This document shows positions 62,628 through 64,000 of a stretch of 64,000 nucleotides of DNA, piece by piece. Where the stretch lies: contig NZ_KQ949091.1 in NCBI RefSeq assembly GCF_001514305.1, positions 21,442 through 85,441 on the forward strand, in the 5' to 3' direction. Position 1 is the stretch's first letter, and each line of letters begins with the position of its first letter. A model generated the notes under the pieces. The model did no database searches. It had not been told where the DNA came from and saw only the letters and a program-made list of their open reading frames with translations. Origin of the DNA: Streptomyces dysideae. Its GTDB lineage: Bacteria; Actinomycetota; Actinomycetes; Streptomycetales; Streptomycetaceae. The position numbers were made by a program, and so were the translations under genes.

Positions 62628-62730
62628 GTGCCCAGTACGGAGAAGATCGGCAACGTCAGCGTCCAGCGGTACGAGCAGATCGTGGAGAAGCTGCGCGAGG
62701 CCGTCGAAAAGTTGTCGAACCAACACCCCA
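62628..62730 (+). pseudogene. Possible start of a truncated gene
   Basis: GTG 62628 starts PSTEKIGNVSVQRYEQIVEK, then LREAVEKLSNQ, a plausible helical, charged N-terminus. After that the sequence loses protein-like character. No family was identified. Confidence 0.35.
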
Positions 62731-62856
62731 GCCCTCTGCACTCCGCGATGACCCGCGCCTTCGCTGCGAGCCACGGAACTGACGGACCCGTAGGGCGGCT
62801 TCTCGTGGTCCCAGCGGTAGCGGCAGTCGAGCTCAACAAGGTCGCGGCTGTAAACC

Positions 62857-63010
62857 GGGTCTTCGAAGTTAGGCGGTGCGGCTCTTTGCCGGTGCCTGCC
62901 TCTGTGGCCTTCGCCAGCGAGGATGTGACACTTCAGCGCCGGGTGTCACATCCTCGCGAGTCACCGCTCCGCGCCAGCGCTTCTCGCGCACCGCTTAACT
63001 TCGAAGACCC
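62857..63010. mobile_element. Probable MITE, ISL3-like ends, with 8-bp target duplication
   Basis: A 154-bp element with 24-bp terminal inverted repeats starting GGGTCTTCGAAGTTA at 62857-62880 and 62987-63010, with one mismatch. Direct copies of TGTAAACC flank it (62849-62856, 63011-63018), as expected for target duplication. The centre has a perfect 15-bp inverted repeat GCGAGGATGTGACAC (62917-62931 / 62943-62957). It encodes nothing. GGGTCTTC-type ends and 8-bp duplications resemble the ISL3 family. Confidence 0.75.
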
Positions 63011-63018
63011 TGTAAACC

Positions 63019-63327
63019 AGAGGCGGTCTCGACCGCCGCCTTGCCCGTATTCCGGTGTGTGCGGCGGCCGTTCCTTGTGGGGCAAACGACCGGCACACTC
63101 AGCGACCGGGCCGGGCTACTGTGTCCGTCGTACGGGGCTGACACCGGCCCTGGCGGGCGCGCATGACCTCACTTTCACTTTTCCGCTCATGACCCGGGCC
63201 ACGGTGCGTGCTGCGTACCGCCCCTTGTGCCATCTCCGACCGTGTCCCCTCGCGGGACGCTGACATACGCGCACACCAACCCACCTGACCTGCAAGTTTT
63301 ATGATGCACAGCACTCACTGGAGAACC
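63019..63327. other. Intergenic region before the secreted protein gene
   Basis: 309 bp without a gene. A -10-like TATGAT lies at 63300-63305, 22 bp before ATG 63328, and GGAGAA serves as ribosome-binding site. Nothing else recognised. Confidence 0.4.
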
Positions 63328-63882
63328 ATGTCATCGTCCCGCACCCGCGGCCTCCGCCGAGCCGCCGCTCCCCTTACCGCCGCGGCCCTCGCTCTCGGCA
63401 TCAGCGCAGCCCTCACCACCCCCGCAGCTGCCAGCGGCACCTACCACGGCGGCGCCTACGTCAACGGCTCGGGCAGCATGACGGACGGCGACTGGAACAA
63501 CGAGGGCGTCGTCAACGTCAGCACCCACCGGAACTCCAACGTCGCCTGCCTGTGGCAGACCGTACTCTGGGCGGACGGCTACATGTCCGCCTCTGACATC
63601 GACGGCATATTCGGCGATCAGACCCATGCCGCCACGGTCCGGTGGCAGCGGGACCGCGGGCTGGTCGCCGACGGCTCGGCCGGCAGGAACACTTGGACCA
63701 AGGCAGGCCAAAGGCTCAACAACAGCAACCCCGGACGCAGCCCCGACGGGTTCTGGTACGGCGGCTACGCCGGCAAGAACACGAGTTTCATGGTGCGCAG
63801 CAGCTCTGCCGGCAACTGGGGGTTCGCGGGGGCCGACGGCATCATCCGGTGGGCCTCCTACAACACCAGGACCTGTAGCTGA
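63328..63882 (+). CDS. Secreted peptidoglycan-binding-like protein
   Basis: 184 residues. Signal peptide (RAAAPLTAAALALGISAALT, ending near AAASG). A PG_binding_1-like domain occupies about 75-130 with VACLWQTVLWADGYMSASDI, DGIFGDQTHAATVRWQRDRG and LVADGSAGRNTW. C-terminal third has Gly/Asn/Trp/Tyr-rich segments and one Cys. ATG 63328 is chosen over 63301 because GGAGAA precedes it. Probably binds cell wall outside the cell; no catalytic domain is visible. Confidence 0.88.
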   Translation: MSSSRTRGLRRAAAPLTAAALALGISAALTTPAAASGTYHGGAYVNGSGSMTDGDWNNEGVVNVSTHRNSNVACLWQTVLWADGYMSASDIDGIFGDQTHAATVRWQRDRGLVADGSAGRNTWTKAGQRLNNSNPGRSPDGFWYGGYAGKNTSFMVRSSSAGNWGFAGADGIIRWASYNTRTCS

Positions 63883-63903
63883 CCCCTGCCCGTGCGCGTG
63901 CCT

Positions 63904-63951
63904 GACTACGGCGAAGCCCCGCCAGGCCGACGGCGGGGCTTCGCCGTAGTC
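63904..63951. terminator. Strong hairpin terminator
   Basis: A perfect 20-bp stem (63904-63923 / 63932-63951) with an 8-base loop, after the secreted protein gene and before the convergent partial gene. Confidence 0.9.
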
Positions 63952-63963
63952 GTTGCGTCGGCC

Positions 63964-64000
63964 TCAGGCGGCGAAGGCGTCGCCCTTGGCGGCCGACACG
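63964..64000 (-). CDS. C-terminal end of a gene on the minus strand (partial)
   Basis: Reading the minus strand, the last codons give SAAKGDAFAA and a TGA at 63964-63966. Too short to identify. The window edge cuts the gene. Confidence 0.45.
   Translation of the reverse strand, partial: VSAAKGDAFAA

Noticed and set aside
62460..63263. A 267-codon plus-strand frame crossing the MITE
   Set aside because: It runs through inverted repeats and target duplications and has no consistent protein character beyond the short piece at 62628.
1..64000. CRISPR array
   Set aside because: The repeats seen (15.7-15.9 kb, 23.9 kb, 39.2 kb) are too few, of the wrong spacing, or coding; no cas genes are present.

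Overview
The window is a high-GC actinobacterial chromosome segment, almost certainly Streptomyces. The reasons are G/C-rich third codon positions, frequent GTG/TTG starts, the ftsE-ftsX-S41 peptidase-smpB-ssrA block beside prfB, pkaA/pkaB-type kinases beside an FHA-FtsK ATPase, MsiK-type sugar importers without a local ATPase, and WhiJ-type XRE/DUF397/ATP-binding sets. All functions below are inferred from sequence; no search was run.

Layout. 0-8 kb: a gene tail, a small conserved protein, a HAD phosphatase, a DJ-1/PfpI protein and the giant NAD-glutamate dehydrogenase. 8-33 kb: a cell-wall glycopolymer (teichoic-acid-like) region with two related polytopic GT-C-like proteins, two related GT2 glycosyltransferases, four GT2/CDP-glycerol glycerophosphotransferase (TagF-like) proteins, a TagGH-like exporter and GalE. 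It is interrupted by accessory DNA at 15.9-20 kb (TetR gene behind a five-copy repeat array, response-regulator remnant, several frameshifted genes, a WhiJ-like set) and by an ohrR/ohr pair. 32.7-36.4 kb: a sugar ABC importer. 36.6-44 kb: FHA-FtsK ATPase divergent from two Ser/Thr kinases. 44-52.3 kb: conserved core (prfB, a LAETG-anchored wall protein, ftsEX, S41 peptidase, smpB, tmRNA, D-Ala-D-Ala carboxypeptidase). 52.3-52.8 kb: a compact unit with dyad, promoter-like sequence, leader able to hide the ribosome-binding site, a 37-residue cationic peptide ORF and a terminator. 52.8-59.3 kb: a LacI-controlled alpha-xyloside utilisation operon. 59.4-63 kb: decayed XRE/DUF6879/TnpB genes and a probable 154-bp MITE. 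63.3-64 kb: a secreted peptidoglycan-binding protein and the end of a further gene.

How they work together. The 8-33 kb genes could build sugar-phosphate wall polymer chains (GT2, TagF-like), supply UDP-galactose (GalE) and export the product (TagGH-like). The importers feed sugars to the cell through a shared ATPase. ftsEX, the carboxypeptidase, the LAETG protein and the secreted PG-binding protein act on the same envelope. PkaA/PkaB and the FHA-FtsK protein look like a phospho-signalling group. The main novelty candidates are the 52.3-52.8 kb peptide locus, the repeat array at 15.7-15.9 kb, the TagF-like quartet with complementary motif losses, and the MITE.
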